Shown here piece after piece: positions 44,803 through 52,791 of a stretch of DNA of 62,371 nucleotides (position 1 is the stretch's first letter; each line of letters begins with the position of its first letter). Below the pieces are notes generated by a model that did no database searches, was not told the DNA's origin, and saw only the letters and a program-made list of their open reading frames with translations. The translations under genes and the position numbers were made by a program. The stretch spans positions 1-62,371 of the forward strand of contig DIPM01000019.1 in the NCBI GenBank assembly GCA_002427105.1, given 5' to 3'. This DNA comes from Marinilabiliaceae bacterium UBA5488. GTDB lineage: Bacteria > Bacteroidota > Bacteroidia > Bacteroidales > Marinilabiliaceae.

Positions 44803-44845
44803 GCAATATCCTCTCGAATATTGCAGTCTGTTTCCTTTCTTTTTG
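44803..44845 (+). terminator. Terminator at the end of the RND operon
   Basis: GCAATAT (44803-44809) pairs with ATATTGC (44818-44824) around an eight-base loop. The tail GTCTGTTTCCTTTCTTTTTG is T-rich but starts a few bases after the stem. It lies between PG0541 and the convergent porin gene. Confidence 0.6.
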
Positions 44846-44847
44846 TG

Positions 44848-46407
44848 TCAGAACCTCCAGCCCAGTGTAACTGCTACATTGTGGTTGTTGGTTTTTAGAG
44901 ATGCTGGCTGCTGATCTTCCCCGGCCACATATGCTGAATAATAAAGTGAATAAGTATTTTTCTCTGCACGCATCATATATGCCAGGTCGATAAACATATT
45001 ATTCATTCTAAAACCCAGACCACCCGAGTAGGTGAAATGCGAATCATCGTGGTTTAGGTATTTAGATCTGAAAGGACTTTGAAAATAGCCGAATCCCCCT
45101 CGAATGGTAAATACCTCGGCTGGTCTGATTTCGGCGCCCACTCTGATATTATGAGTGGGTCTGAAGATATCCTTAACTTGATCGTTAAGATCACTGAAAA
45201 ACTCAACGTTGCTGACTGAATTTGTTGACTTGTCTTTAAAGCGCATTGCAGAGTAGTCTGTAAATTCGTAGTCAACACTTAAAAGACCAAAGTTCTCGAA
45301 AATATAAGCAACACTTCCGGTTAGCTTGTAGGGAGTCCTGAAATTGTAGGAAAACTCTCCCCTGGGTGTCCAGTAATAATCATCTTCGGCAAAATCCAAT
45401 TCCGGCTCTATGGCGTATGAATACTCCTCATCTACTGATAAGAGGGTAGGAGAGTGAACTGACACTCCTAAGCGGAGAGGATTGATAGGTTTGAAAATCG
45501 CTCCTACCTTAAGGTTAACACCGACTGCACTTGTACTGTATTTGTCTTCGTAGCTATAATTGTTCAGGTAATTCCAATGGTTGTTTCCGGCTCCGGGGTT
45601 TACACTTTCAAAGTGGTTTATATCCCTCTTGTAATTGTGAGTTGAAATACCTAAAGAGCCGCCTATATAGAACTTGTTGCTGAAGTTGGCTCCTCCGGCG
45701 ATACTTAAATCTCCGGCACTACCTCTCTCACTTATCATCCTGCGTTGGTCAATGCCATCTTGTAATGTCCAAACAGCGTCTCCTTCTTCATTAAGCTCCT
45801 CAAAAGCATGGTAATAATCTGTCTTTATGCTATTATCATCATATACATCCTCATTAAAAGGATCTATTAAAAATGAGTCATAAAACAGTCTGAGCCTGCT
45901 TGAATTGTAATTCAAATCTGCGGGGCTATATCCGTCTGATAACCATACGATTTCATCCAGGAGTGATGAATTTACACCATTGCCTTGAATAAATGAGCGT
46001 CTGTTAAAGGAATTGCTCCTTTCATAGCCAACCGCGAAGTGCGTACTCACCAGCCCGCTCGTAACTTCACGCATAGGCTTGTAAGTGCCTACAAATCCTA
46101 TTTGCTGAAGCGGGAAGCTAAGTTTTTCATCATCCCCCGATGTTCCGTAATAGCTGCTGTTTACGGTGTTAATATTCAGCGAAGGCGTAAAAGTAAACTC
46201 GCTGCTTCGATAGACGGCTATGCCCGCCGGGTTGATGCCGATACTGCTAAGATCCCCTCCAAGGGCTCCCATGGCATTACTCAATGAGAGGCTGCGTGCT
46301 GTGCCGCTTGTCCTGTTAAGTGAAAGACGAAGAGCATCTTCGGGAACTTGTGCTATTAAAAGTCCTGTTTGCAGAAATATTATCAACGCAAAAAATACCT
46401 TTTTCAT
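44848..46407 (-). CDS. OmpP1/FadL-family outer membrane transporter
   Basis: 519 residues with a signal peptide (MKKVFFALIIFLQTGLLIAQ). After cleavage comes the FadL-like N-terminal hatch LSRNRTSGTARSLSLSNAMGALGGDLSSIGINPAGIAVYR (family GTARSxAMGGAxxA-x-NPAG pattern), then alternating amphipathic strands ending in an aromatic residue (TLGWRF), as expected of a 14-stranded barrel. The family imports hydrophobic compounds such as long-chain fatty acids or aromatics. It is convergent with the efflux operon, and the substrate is unknown. Confidence 0.88.
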   Translation of the reverse strand: MKKVFFALIIFLQTGLLIAQVPEDALRLSLNRTSGTARSLSLSNAMGALGGDLSSIGINPAGIAVYRSSEFTFTPSLNINTVNSSYYGTSGDDEKLSFPLQQIGFVGTYKPMREVTSGLVSTHFAVGYERSNSFNRRSFIQGNGVNSSLLDEIVWLSDGYSPADLNYNSSRLRLFYDSFLIDPFNEDVYDDNSIKTDYYHAFEELNEEGDAVWTLQDGIDQRRMISERGSAGDLSIAGGANFSNKFYIGGSLGISTHNYKRDINHFESVNPGAGNNHWNYLNNYSYEDKYSTSAVGVNLKVGAIFKPINPLRLGVSVHSPTLLSVDEEYSYAIEPELDFAEDDYYWTPRGEFSYNFRTPYKLTGSVAYIFENFGLLSVDYEFTDYSAMRFKDKSTNSVSNVEFFSDLNDQVKDIFRPTHNIRVGAEIRPAEVFTIRGGFGYFQSPFRSKYLNHDDSHFTYSGGLGFRMNNMFIDLAYMMRAEKNTYSLYYSAYVAGEDQQPASLKTNNHNVAVTLGWRF

Positions 46408-46498
46408 AATACTGTTGTTAATAAGTGGGTAAAATTATCCGGATGCATCAATTGATGCAAGCGATTATATAGGCACTTATTTATTATCATAAAATAAT

Positions 46499-48121
46499 CT
46501 ATCTCCTTCCGCCACTCCTGCTTGAACTACCACCTCCTGATGAGCTGCTGCCCGATGAACTGCTGCCTGAGCTGCTTGATGAGCTTCTGCTAGGTGATGA
46601 GTAGCTGCTGCCTGAGCTGCTTGATGAACTCCGGCTTGGCGATGAATAGCTGCTGCCTGATGAGCTTCTGCTTGGCGTGCTGTAACTACGTGAGGGAGCA
46701 CTCGATGAACTTCCCCGCTGATATGTAGCCGGTGCACTTTGGCGTGTAGCTGCAGGCCTGCTGGAAGAGGGCTGGGTGGTTGTGCTCCGCGAAGGCGTTG
46801 AACTGCCTTGCTGCATCTGACGTTGAGACGAAACCGGAGTGCTTGTGCCGGTTTGGGTAGCTGACCTGCTTTGCGTTGCACTTGCAGGCTGTACTGTCCT
46901 TGTGGTGCTACTAGTGCTTCGCTGAACGGTACCGGTAGTTTGTGCCGGGCGGGGAGCGTTGCTCACGCGGGTGTATGAAGCCCTGTTGTAAACCGGACGA
47001 GTTGTTCCCTCAGTTTGTGAATATGTGGGAGTATAACTTCTTCTGGTTTGAGTGCTCTGTTCCCCTCCTCTGGTTGCTTGTCCGCTTCTTACGGCTTCAC
47101 CGCTGCCGCGTGTAGCAGCCGTAGCTGATGATGACCTGCCTGACTTCAAATCACTATCGCTTGCTGCTCTGGTGCTTCTTGGTTCATCTCTTTGAGAGCG
47201 GGGAGTAGTGCTTGAAGAATATCTGGATGAAGCCTGGTTTCTGGAATTATCTATCCGTGAATAGCTCCTGTTGTCACTTGCCGACGAACGTATGCTAGAG
47301 CTTGTGCCCCTGCGCGGTCCGTAATTTTGTGCGAAATTTGAACGCGGTCTGTTGTAATAATAGCCGCCGTAGTATCCATGATTATAATAATGATTATAGT
47401 GCCAGGGATTGTAATATCCCCATGAGTAATAAGGGCTGTAATAATTCCACCCAAAGCCCCAGCTTCCGTATGGGTAGCCCCAGCCATAGCTGTATGGATA
47501 TCCGTATCTCCAACTGTAGTTGTAGTGATATGGATGATACCAGCTGTCGTAGTAATAGCTGTTATACCAACGATTAGTCCAGGTGGGAACGGCATAGGCG
47601 TAGTTTCCGTCAACATATACATTCCAGTCATAATGATTGTAAAATACAACCTCGCTGTAGAATGGAGAATAATAAGGAATCCTTATCGACGGGCCATGAA
47701 AACGGACTATTCTTTCGGCATAGTCTCTGTCCATTGACGAGCCTTGGAAGCCATCAACCCAATAGCCTGTCTCATCATTATAATATAATAAGGTATCAGT
47801 GTTTTGAATATTTTCATCTCCAAGGATCGAGGCGTACTCCTGCTGAATGCCCGAAAAGTCGCGCATATCTTCTTGCTGGTAAGCACGGTCGCTGCTTTGA
47901 TACTGCCTTTGCTGAGCTGCTAATGCCCTGTTTTCTTCCTTTTGCTGCTCACGAGTAAGTGTCGGCACAGGGGCAAAAGCATCATGATTATTTTCTCGAC
48001 TTACGCCGGGAACATAATAAATGTCATCATAATATACTCCGGGTCCTGCTAAGCGGTTGCTGCTGCATGATCCCAGTGTCATTATTAGTGCCATTGCGAA
48101 TGTTAAAATAGTTGCTCTCAT
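46499..48121 (-). CDS. Tyr/Trp-rich, Ser-rich low-complexity lipoprotein
   Basis: 540 residues. The lipoprotein signal has the lipobox LGSC (Cys19). Residues 20-165 look folded (YDDIYYVPG, TLLYYNDETGYWVDGFQGS). Residues about 165-265 are dominated by Tyr, Trp, Gly, His and Asn (such as YGYPYSYGWGYPYGSWGFGW). The rest, 270-540, is Ser/Thr/Arg/Gln-rich with a terminal tandem repeat of SSYSSPSRSSSSSSGS-like units, mirrored by repeats in the DNA at 46499-46720. A strong Shine-Dalgarno (GAGGAGGAG) precedes ATG 48121, which is rare in this phylum. Function unknown; surface adhesive or scaffold is a guess. Confidence 0.8.
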   Translation of the reverse strand: MRATILTFAMALIMTLGSCSSNRLAGPGVYYDDIYYVPGVSRENNHDAFAPVPTLTREQQKEENRALAAQQRQYQSSDRAYQQEDMRDFSGIQQEYASILGDENIQNTDTLLYYNDETGYWVDGFQGSSMDRDYAERIVRFHGPSIRIPYYSPFYSEVVFYNHYDWNVYVDGNYAYAVPTWTNRWYNSYYYDSWYHPYHYNYSWRYGYPYSYGWGYPYGSWGFGWNYYSPYYSWGYYNPWHYNHYYNHGYYGGYYYNRPRSNFAQNYGPRRGTSSSIRSSASDNRSYSRIDNSRNQASSRYSSSTTPRSQRDEPRSTRAASDSDLKSGRSSSATAATRGSGEAVRSGQATRGGEQSTQTRRSYTPTYSQTEGTTRPVYNRASYTRVSNAPRPAQTTGTVQRSTSSTTRTVQPASATQSRSATQTGTSTPVSSQRQMQQGSSTPSRSTTTQPSSSRPAATRQSAPATYQRGSSSSAPSRSYSTPSRSSSGSSYSSPSRSSSSSSGSSYSSPSRSSSSSSGSSSSGSSSSGGGSSSRSGGRR

Positions 48122-48438
48122 GATATCTCCTCCTCGTTGGTTTGTTCATAATACTACTGCAAAATTTGTACCAAAGCCGAAGTTTGCCCGATCTATTGTT
48201 GGCAAAAGGTAAAAGTTGTTAAAAAATGTAAACAATCTAAGAGTCTTCAGTTTGTTACATTGATTTATGCAAGTACTATTTTACGCTAAAACAACACAAT
48301 AGTTATGCCATAATTAGGCTGATAATTGTTATTTTTGATGCGCTAATTAAACAATAAGTATTGGTCGGTGGAATAGTTTAGAGCCTCGCATTTTGCAGGC
48401 GCCAAAGTGTGTTGAATAATAAATTATATTTTATATAT
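48122..48438. other. Divergent intergenic region
   Basis: 317 bases between the low-complexity lipoprotein gene and proS. It is AT-rich. I found no clean TAnnTTTG element, gene or strong hairpin; a short ATAATT direct repeat near 48312-48330 is the only structure. The first ten bases hold the lipoprotein gene's Shine-Dalgarno sequence. Confidence 0.5.
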
Positions 48439-49914
48439 ATGGCAAAAGTTTTGACAAGTCGTGCTGAGAATTATGCACAATGGTATAACGACCTGGTAAT
48501 AAAGGCTGATCTTGCTGAGAACTCTGCAGTAAGAGGTTGCATGGTAATTAAGCCCTATGGTTACGCTATCTGGGAGAAGATGCAAAGGGCACTGGATGAT
48601 ATGTTTAAAGAGACAGGGCACCAGAATGCTTACTTCCCCCTCTTTATACCAAAATCTTTTTTCAGTAAGGAAGCGGCTCATGTTGAAGGATTTGCCAAGG
48701 AATGTGCTGTTGTTACTCACTACAGGCTGATGAATGATCCTGATGGTAAAGGGGTGGTTGTTGATCCTGATGCCAAACTGGAAGAGGAGCTGATAGTAAG
48801 GCCTACATCGGAGACTATTATTTGGAATACATACCGTAACTGGATTCAGTCATATCGCGACTTGCCGATTAAAATTAACCAGTGGGCGAATGTTGTACGG
48901 TGGGAAATGCGTACCAGGTTATTCTTACGGACAGCTGAGTTTTTATGGCAGGAGGGGCATACAGCTCATGCCACTAAGCAGGAGGCTTTGGAAGAAACTG
49001 AGACTATGCTTAAGGTATATGCTAAATTTGCCGAAGAGTGGATGGCTATGCCGGTGGTTCAAGGGTATAAAACTGAAAGTGAGCGTTTTGCCGGCGCGCT
49101 TGAAACAATGACTATTGAGGCGCTGATGCAAGACGGCAAGGCTTTGCAGTCGGGAACATCCCACTTTTTGGGTCAAAACTTTGCCAAAGCCTTTGATGTG
49201 ACTTTCACTAATCAGGAGGGAAAAATTGAAAGTGTGTGGGCTACTTCATGGGGGGTCTCAACTCGCTTGATGGGAGCTCTGGTTATGTCACATTCAGATG
49301 ATAATGGTCTGGTCTTGCCTCCAAAACTTGCTCCTATTCAGGTTGTTATAGTTCCTATTTACAAGAAGTTGGAAGAGCTTGATCAGATAAATGGCGTGGC
49401 TGATAAAATTGTGGCTGAGCTAAAGCAGCTTGGAATATCAGTCAAATATGATAATGACGATAAACGAAAACCGGGATGGAAGTTTGCCGAATATGAGCTT
49501 AAGGGAGTGCCGCTTCGTTTGGCAATTGGTCCGCGCGACCTGCAAAACGGAACTTGCGAGCTTGCGCGAAGAGACACCCTCACAAAAGAAATTGTGCCGC
49601 TCGAGGGCATAGGCTCTAAGGCTGTTTCGCTTTTAGCCGATATTCAAAGCAATATATTTAAGAAGGCTCTCGATTTTAGAGAGGCTAATACCACTGTGGT
49701 CGATGATTATGAGGAGTTTAAAAAATTATTGGACGACAAAGGCGGCTTCTTTTTGTGTCATTGGGACGGAAGCGCAGAGACGGAAGAGCGGGTTAAAAAT
49801 GAGACGAAGGCTACTATCAGATGCATTCCGCTCGAGGGGCCAACGGAGCCCGGAAAGTGTATGGTAACGGGTAAGCCTTCAGCCAGACGGGTGCTTTTTG
49901 CAAGATCGTACTGA
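48439..49914 (+). CDS. proS: Prolyl-tRNA synthetase
   Basis: 491 residues from ATG 48439; a TTG ten codons upstream is not needed. It is the short archaeal/eukaryotic-like ProRS without the editing insertion. Class II motifs: YFPLFIPKSFF, motif 2 LRTAEFLWQEGHTAHAT with VRPTSETIIW before it, and the motif 3 region WATSWGVSTRLMGALVMSHSDDNGLVLP. The anticodon-binding domain starts near VVIVPIYKK, and the family's C-terminal zinc-binding-like domain ends ARRVLFARSY. It charges tRNA-Pro. Confidence 0.96.
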   Translation: MAKVLTSRAENYAQWYNDLVIKADLAENSAVRGCMVIKPYGYAIWEKMQRALDDMFKETGHQNAYFPLFIPKSFFSKEAAHVEGFAKECAVVTHYRLMNDPDGKGVVVDPDAKLEEELIVRPTSETIIWNTYRNWIQSYRDLPIKINQWANVVRWEMRTRLFLRTAEFLWQEGHTAHATKQEALEETETMLKVYAKFAEEWMAMPVVQGYKTESERFAGALETMTIEALMQDGKALQSGTSHFLGQNFAKAFDVTFTNQEGKIESVWATSWGVSTRLMGALVMSHSDDNGLVLPPKLAPIQVVIVPIYKKLEELDQINGVADKIVAELKQLGISVKYDNDDKRKPGWKFAEYELKGVPLRLAIGPRDLQNGTCELARRDTLTKEIVPLEGIGSKAVSLLADIQSNIFKKALDFREANTTVVDDYEEFKKLLDDKGGFFLCHWDGSAETEERVKNETKATIRCIPLEGPTEPGKCMVTGKPSARRVLFARSY

Positions 49915-49917
49915 TGA

Positions 49918-49952
49918 GTTATGAGTTGTAACTTATAACTTAAAGCTTAAAA
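49918..49952. repeat. Degenerate heptamer array after proS
   Basis: Five in-phase 7-mers: GTTATGA, GTTGTAA, CTTATAA, CTTAAAG, CTTAAAA. The array begins four bases after the proS stop and ends ten bases before pepT. Same unit family as 37492-37622. Confidence 0.75.
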
Positions 49953-49961
49953 CACTTTAAT

Positions 49962-51191
49962 ATGACCTTAGTAGAACGTTTTTTTGAGTATGTATCATTT
50001 GATACACAATCTGATATGGATACAGGCTTAACGCCAAGTACTCCCGGGCAGATGTTTTTTGCCAAATATTTGGTGGATGAGCTCAAGCGTATCGGAATGT
50101 CGGAGGTAAAGGTTGACGACAATGGTTATTTGACGGCTACGCTTCCATCAAATATCAGTCGCCAGGTGCCTGTGGTTGGTTTTATCGCTCACATGGATAC
50201 CAGCCCTGATTTTACCGGCAAGCATGTTAAGCCCAAAATTGTATCAAATTACGATGGAGGAGACATAGCCCTTGATGAAGAGGAGAATATTTATCTGAAA
50301 CCTGATGAATTTCCCGAACTGACTAAGTATCTAGGACAGGATATTATTACTACTGATGGTCATACTCTACTTGGGGCGGATGACAAAGCAGGAATTGCCG
50401 AAATAGTGACGGCTATGGCCTATCTGATTAAGAATCCTGAAATAGAACATGGCAAGATACGAATCTGTTTTACGCCCGATGAGGAAATTGGGCAAGGAGC
50501 CGATCATTTTGATGTAGAAGGATTCGGCGCTGATTTTGCCTATACCCTTGATGGTGGGGAGCTTGGTGAACTGCAATTTGAAAACTTTAATGCTGCCTTC
50601 GTGCGTCTTGTTGTTCATGGGCGCAATGTTCATCCCGGTTATGCAAGAGGGAAGATGCGTAATTCTATGCGTATCGCTCATCAGTTAGCCTCTATGTTGC
50701 CGCGGCATGAAACTCCTGAACACACCGAAGGATACGAGGGTTTTTATCATTTAATGTCGTTTAATGGTGATGTTGAAAAGACCGAGCTTACTTATATAAT
50801 AAGAGATTTTGACAGTGACAGGTTTGAAAAACGTAAGCGTGAGATGCATCATCTGGTAAACAAAGTGAACGCTGAGTTTGGCGCTGATACTGTTGAGATT
50901 GTAATGAACGACCAGTATTATAATATGCGTACGAAGATTGAACCAAAAATGCATATTGTGGATCTTGCGGCTGAGGCAATGAAGAGGGCAGGAGTGACTC
51001 CCCTAATCCTGCCTATTCGCGGAGGTACTGACGGAGCTCGACTGTCATATATGGGATTGCCCACTCCGAATATATTCGCGGGAGGTCATAATTTCCACGG
51101 GAGGTTTGAATTTATCCCTGTTCAGAGTATGGAAAAGGCGGTAAAAGTGATTTTGCAGATAGTTCAATTATTAGCTGCCGAAAATAAATAG
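49962..51191 (+). CDS. pepT: Peptidase T (tripeptide aminopeptidase)
   Basis: 409 residues, the normal length. M20 metallopeptidase residues: GFIAHMDTSPDF (His and Asp), LLGADDKAGIAEIV (bridging Asp), CFTPDEEIGQGADHF (catalytic Glu pair), DGGELGELQFENFNA, and GGTDGARLSYMGLPTPNIF near the end. It removes the N-terminal residue of tripeptides using two zinc ions. It lies 47 bases after proS and may be read through from it. Confidence 0.95.
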   Translation: MTLVERFFEYVSFDTQSDMDTGLTPSTPGQMFFAKYLVDELKRIGMSEVKVDDNGYLTATLPSNISRQVPVVGFIAHMDTSPDFTGKHVKPKIVSNYDGGDIALDEEENIYLKPDEFPELTKYLGQDIITTDGHTLLGADDKAGIAEIVTAMAYLIKNPEIEHGKIRICFTPDEEIGQGADHFDVEGFGADFAYTLDGGELGELQFENFNAAFVRLVVHGRNVHPGYARGKMRNSMRIAHQLASMLPRHETPEHTEGYEGFYHLMSFNGDVEKTELTYIIRDFDSDRFEKRKREMHHLVNKVNAEFGADTVEIVMNDQYYNMRTKIEPKMHIVDLAAEAMKRAGVTPLILPIRGGTDGARLSYMGLPTPNIFAGGHNFHGRFEFIPVQSMEKAVKVILQIVQLLAAENK

Positions 51192-51261
51192 ACCTTCCGG
51201 GGCTTATAAATTTTGATTATATACCATACCTTTTATTTAGGTAATATAATACCTGTTTTGC

Positions 51262-51292
51262 TTGGCTTCTTGTTTCGCTTTGGCTAAATTTG
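51262..51292 (+). promoter_or_regulatory. Peroxiredoxin promoter
   Basis: TTG at 51262-51264 and TAAATTTG at 51285-51292, 20 bases apart. The predicted leader is about 73 nt. A near-palindrome AGGTAATATAATACCT (51239-51254) lies just upstream of the -33 box, and part of it recurs at 51348-51358 in the leader, a possible regulator site. Confidence 0.65.
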
Positions 51293-51371
51293 TAATTCTA
51301 TTGGGTTAACAAATTATAGATTGTTAGTAATACAGTTGAATATTAAATAATATTACCTAAAAATTGTAAGT

Positions 51372-52004
51372 ATGTCAGTATTAACAGGAAGAAAAGCGCC
51401 TTCGTTTTTGGCAAAGGCAGTTGTAAATGGTCATGAAATTGTAGAGGATTTCTCTCTTGATCAGTATATTGGGAAAAAGTATGTTGTCTTTTTCTTTTAT
51501 CCAAAAGATTTCACCTTTGTTTGTCCTACCGAATTGATCGCGTTTCAGGATAGGATTGCTGAGTTTGAAAGTAGAAACGTTGCCGTTGTAGGCGCTTCGA
51601 CAGATTCTGAGTTTGCGCACTGGAAGTGGTTGCAGACTGAAAAGAAGGAGGGTGGCATAAAGGGAGTTAAGTTTCCTTTGGTTTCAGATGCCAGCATGAC
51701 AATTTCAGATAGTTATGATGTCTTGGCCGGTGAGTTTGATTTTAGCGAAGAAGGCAACTTAGTTTTTAAGGGCGAGCCGGTAGCTTATCGCGGATTGTTC
51801 CTGATTGACAAAGAAGGAGTCGTTCGCCACCAGGTAGTAAATGATATGCCTCTAGGGCGAAGTGTTGATGAGACTTTGCGTATGGTTGACGCTCTTCAGT
51901 TTTTCGAAGAAAATGGAGAAGTTTGTCCTGCTGATTGGCATAAAGGTTCCAGCGGACTGAAAGCCACCCAGGAAGGTATATCTGAATACCTTGGGAATAA
52001 CTAA
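51372..52004 (+). CDS. 2-Cys peroxiredoxin (AhpC/Prx1 type)
   Basis: 210 residues. The thioredoxin-fold peroxidase motif FYPKDFTFVCPTELIAF contains the peroxidatic Cys (near residue 50), and the resolving Cys lies in GEVCPADWHKG (near 180). VVGASTDSEFAHWKW matches the AhpC class. It reduces hydrogen peroxide and organic peroxides using a disulfide reductase not seen here (no ahpF neighbour). It is a single gene with its own promoter and terminator. Confidence 0.93.
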   Translation: MSVLTGRKAPSFLAKAVVNGHEIVEDFSLDQYIGKKYVVFFFYPKDFTFVCPTELIAFQDRIAEFESRNVAVVGASTDSEFAHWKWLQTEKKEGGIKGVKFPLVSDASMTISDSYDVLAGEFDFSEEGNLVFKGEPVAYRGLFLIDKEGVVRHQVVNDMPLGRSVDETLRMVDALQFFEENGEVCPADWHKGSSGLKATQEGISEYLGNN

Positions 52005-52026
52005 TAGTTATAAATTATTATACAAG

Positions 52027-52057
52027 CAAAGGCGCACGGTTGTGCGCCTTTGTTGTT
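52027..52057. terminator. Bidirectional terminator after the peroxiredoxin gene
   Basis: CAAAGGCGCAC (52027-52037) pairs exactly with 52042-52052 around a GGTT loop, followed by TTGTTT. It lies between the convergent peroxiredoxin and PIN toxin genes. Confidence 0.85.
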
Positions 52058-52063
52058 TACTGC

Positions 52064-52456
52064 CTACAAGACGTGAGGATTAATCACTTCAAGTCCCTCT
52101 ATATTATCAAAATCCTTTAAGTTCCTTGTGATTAATACGAGATTGTGCACCATAGCAGTAGCAGCAATTATGGCATCAGGAAGTTTTGTTTTATATGTTT
52201 TTCGAATTTTAATTGTCTGTTCAATAATGGCGTCATTTATGTTTAGCATGGAAGATTGAGCAATCATTATATCTAAACTGACCTGATCCTGTTCGGAGAG
52301 TTTGCTGTAAGCGTATAGTTCAATTCGGCTTATTACAGAAATGCTATAACCATTATCAATGACTTCGTCTAAAAACACCAGACCCTTTTCCGGTATTGCT
52401 TCAGCGAGGTAATCTATCGCAGCATTTGTATCAATTAGATATCTCGAAGTTGCCAT
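52064..52456 (-). CDS. PIN-domain toxin (VapC-like)
   Basis: 130 residues, a single PIN ribonuclease domain. The acidic metal-binding residues are present: Asp9 (YLIDTNAAIDYL), Glu46 (SRIELYAYSKL), Asp94 (KLPDAIIAATA) and Asp115/Asp117 (TRNLKDFDNI). VapC toxins cleave tRNA or rRNA and stop translation when freed from the antitoxin. Its start overlaps the end of the upstream small gene by 22 bases, the usual arrangement of a toxin-antitoxin operon. Confidence 0.88.
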   Translation of the reverse strand: MATSRYLIDTNAAIDYLAEAIPEKGLVFLDEVIDNGYSISVISRIELYAYSKLSEQDQVSLDIMIAQSSMLNINDAIIEQTIKIRKTYKTKLPDAIIAATAMVHNLVLITRNLKDFDNIEGLEVINPHVL

Positions 52457-52656
52457 TCTTTGCGCATTTGTTCAACTTCAACCTGCATTTGTCTTGCGGT
52501 TTCTTTGGAAATAGAACCTCGCAGCCTTTCCGAAAGCTTTTTAGGTTTAGCGTCCTCTCCTTTAGATGGCAGCAACTTGATGATATTGGCCTGTTCCAAG
52601 CCTTGTAGTATTTTAAGTCCTGCGCTGTCCTTCACTTCTACCATGATTACTTGCAT
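52435..52656 (-). CDS. Antitoxin of the PIN toxin
   Basis: 73 residues starting MQVIMVEVKDSAGLKILQGLE. The N-terminal 35 residues look like the Bacteroidota-type short beta-alpha domain (VEVKDSAGLKILQGLEQANI) found before many VapC genes; the C-terminal part (RLRGSISKETARQMQVEVEQMRKEW) is a basic amphipathic helix able to wrap the toxin. I do not see a standard AbrB, RHH or Phd DNA-binding motif. The antitoxin call rests mainly on size, order and the 22-base overlap with the toxin gene. Confidence 0.75.
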   Translation of the reverse strand: MQVIMVEVKDSAGLKILQGLEQANIIKLLPSKGEDAKPKKLSERLRGSISKETARQMQVEVEQMRKEWQLRDI

Positions 52657-52791
52657 AGCTTAATATTATTATTGTACTTGGGATGCTTGTTATAAAAGTC
52701 TCATTATAATGTTTCGTGCTTAAGTCATTTGTATTAAAATAAGTAAATGTTAAAGGTAAGCCTTTTCTGTGATTAGCGCAAACCTTTATGA

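Noticed and set aside
46477..46881. Ala/His/Gln-rich 134-residue frame on the minus strand
   Set aside because: It is the shifted-frame reading of the serine-rich repeat DNA of the lipoprotein gene; no start context and only repeat composition.
47251..47649. Thr/Ile-rich frame on the minus strand
   Set aside because: Shadow of the Tyr/Trp-rich segment of the same lipoprotein in another frame.
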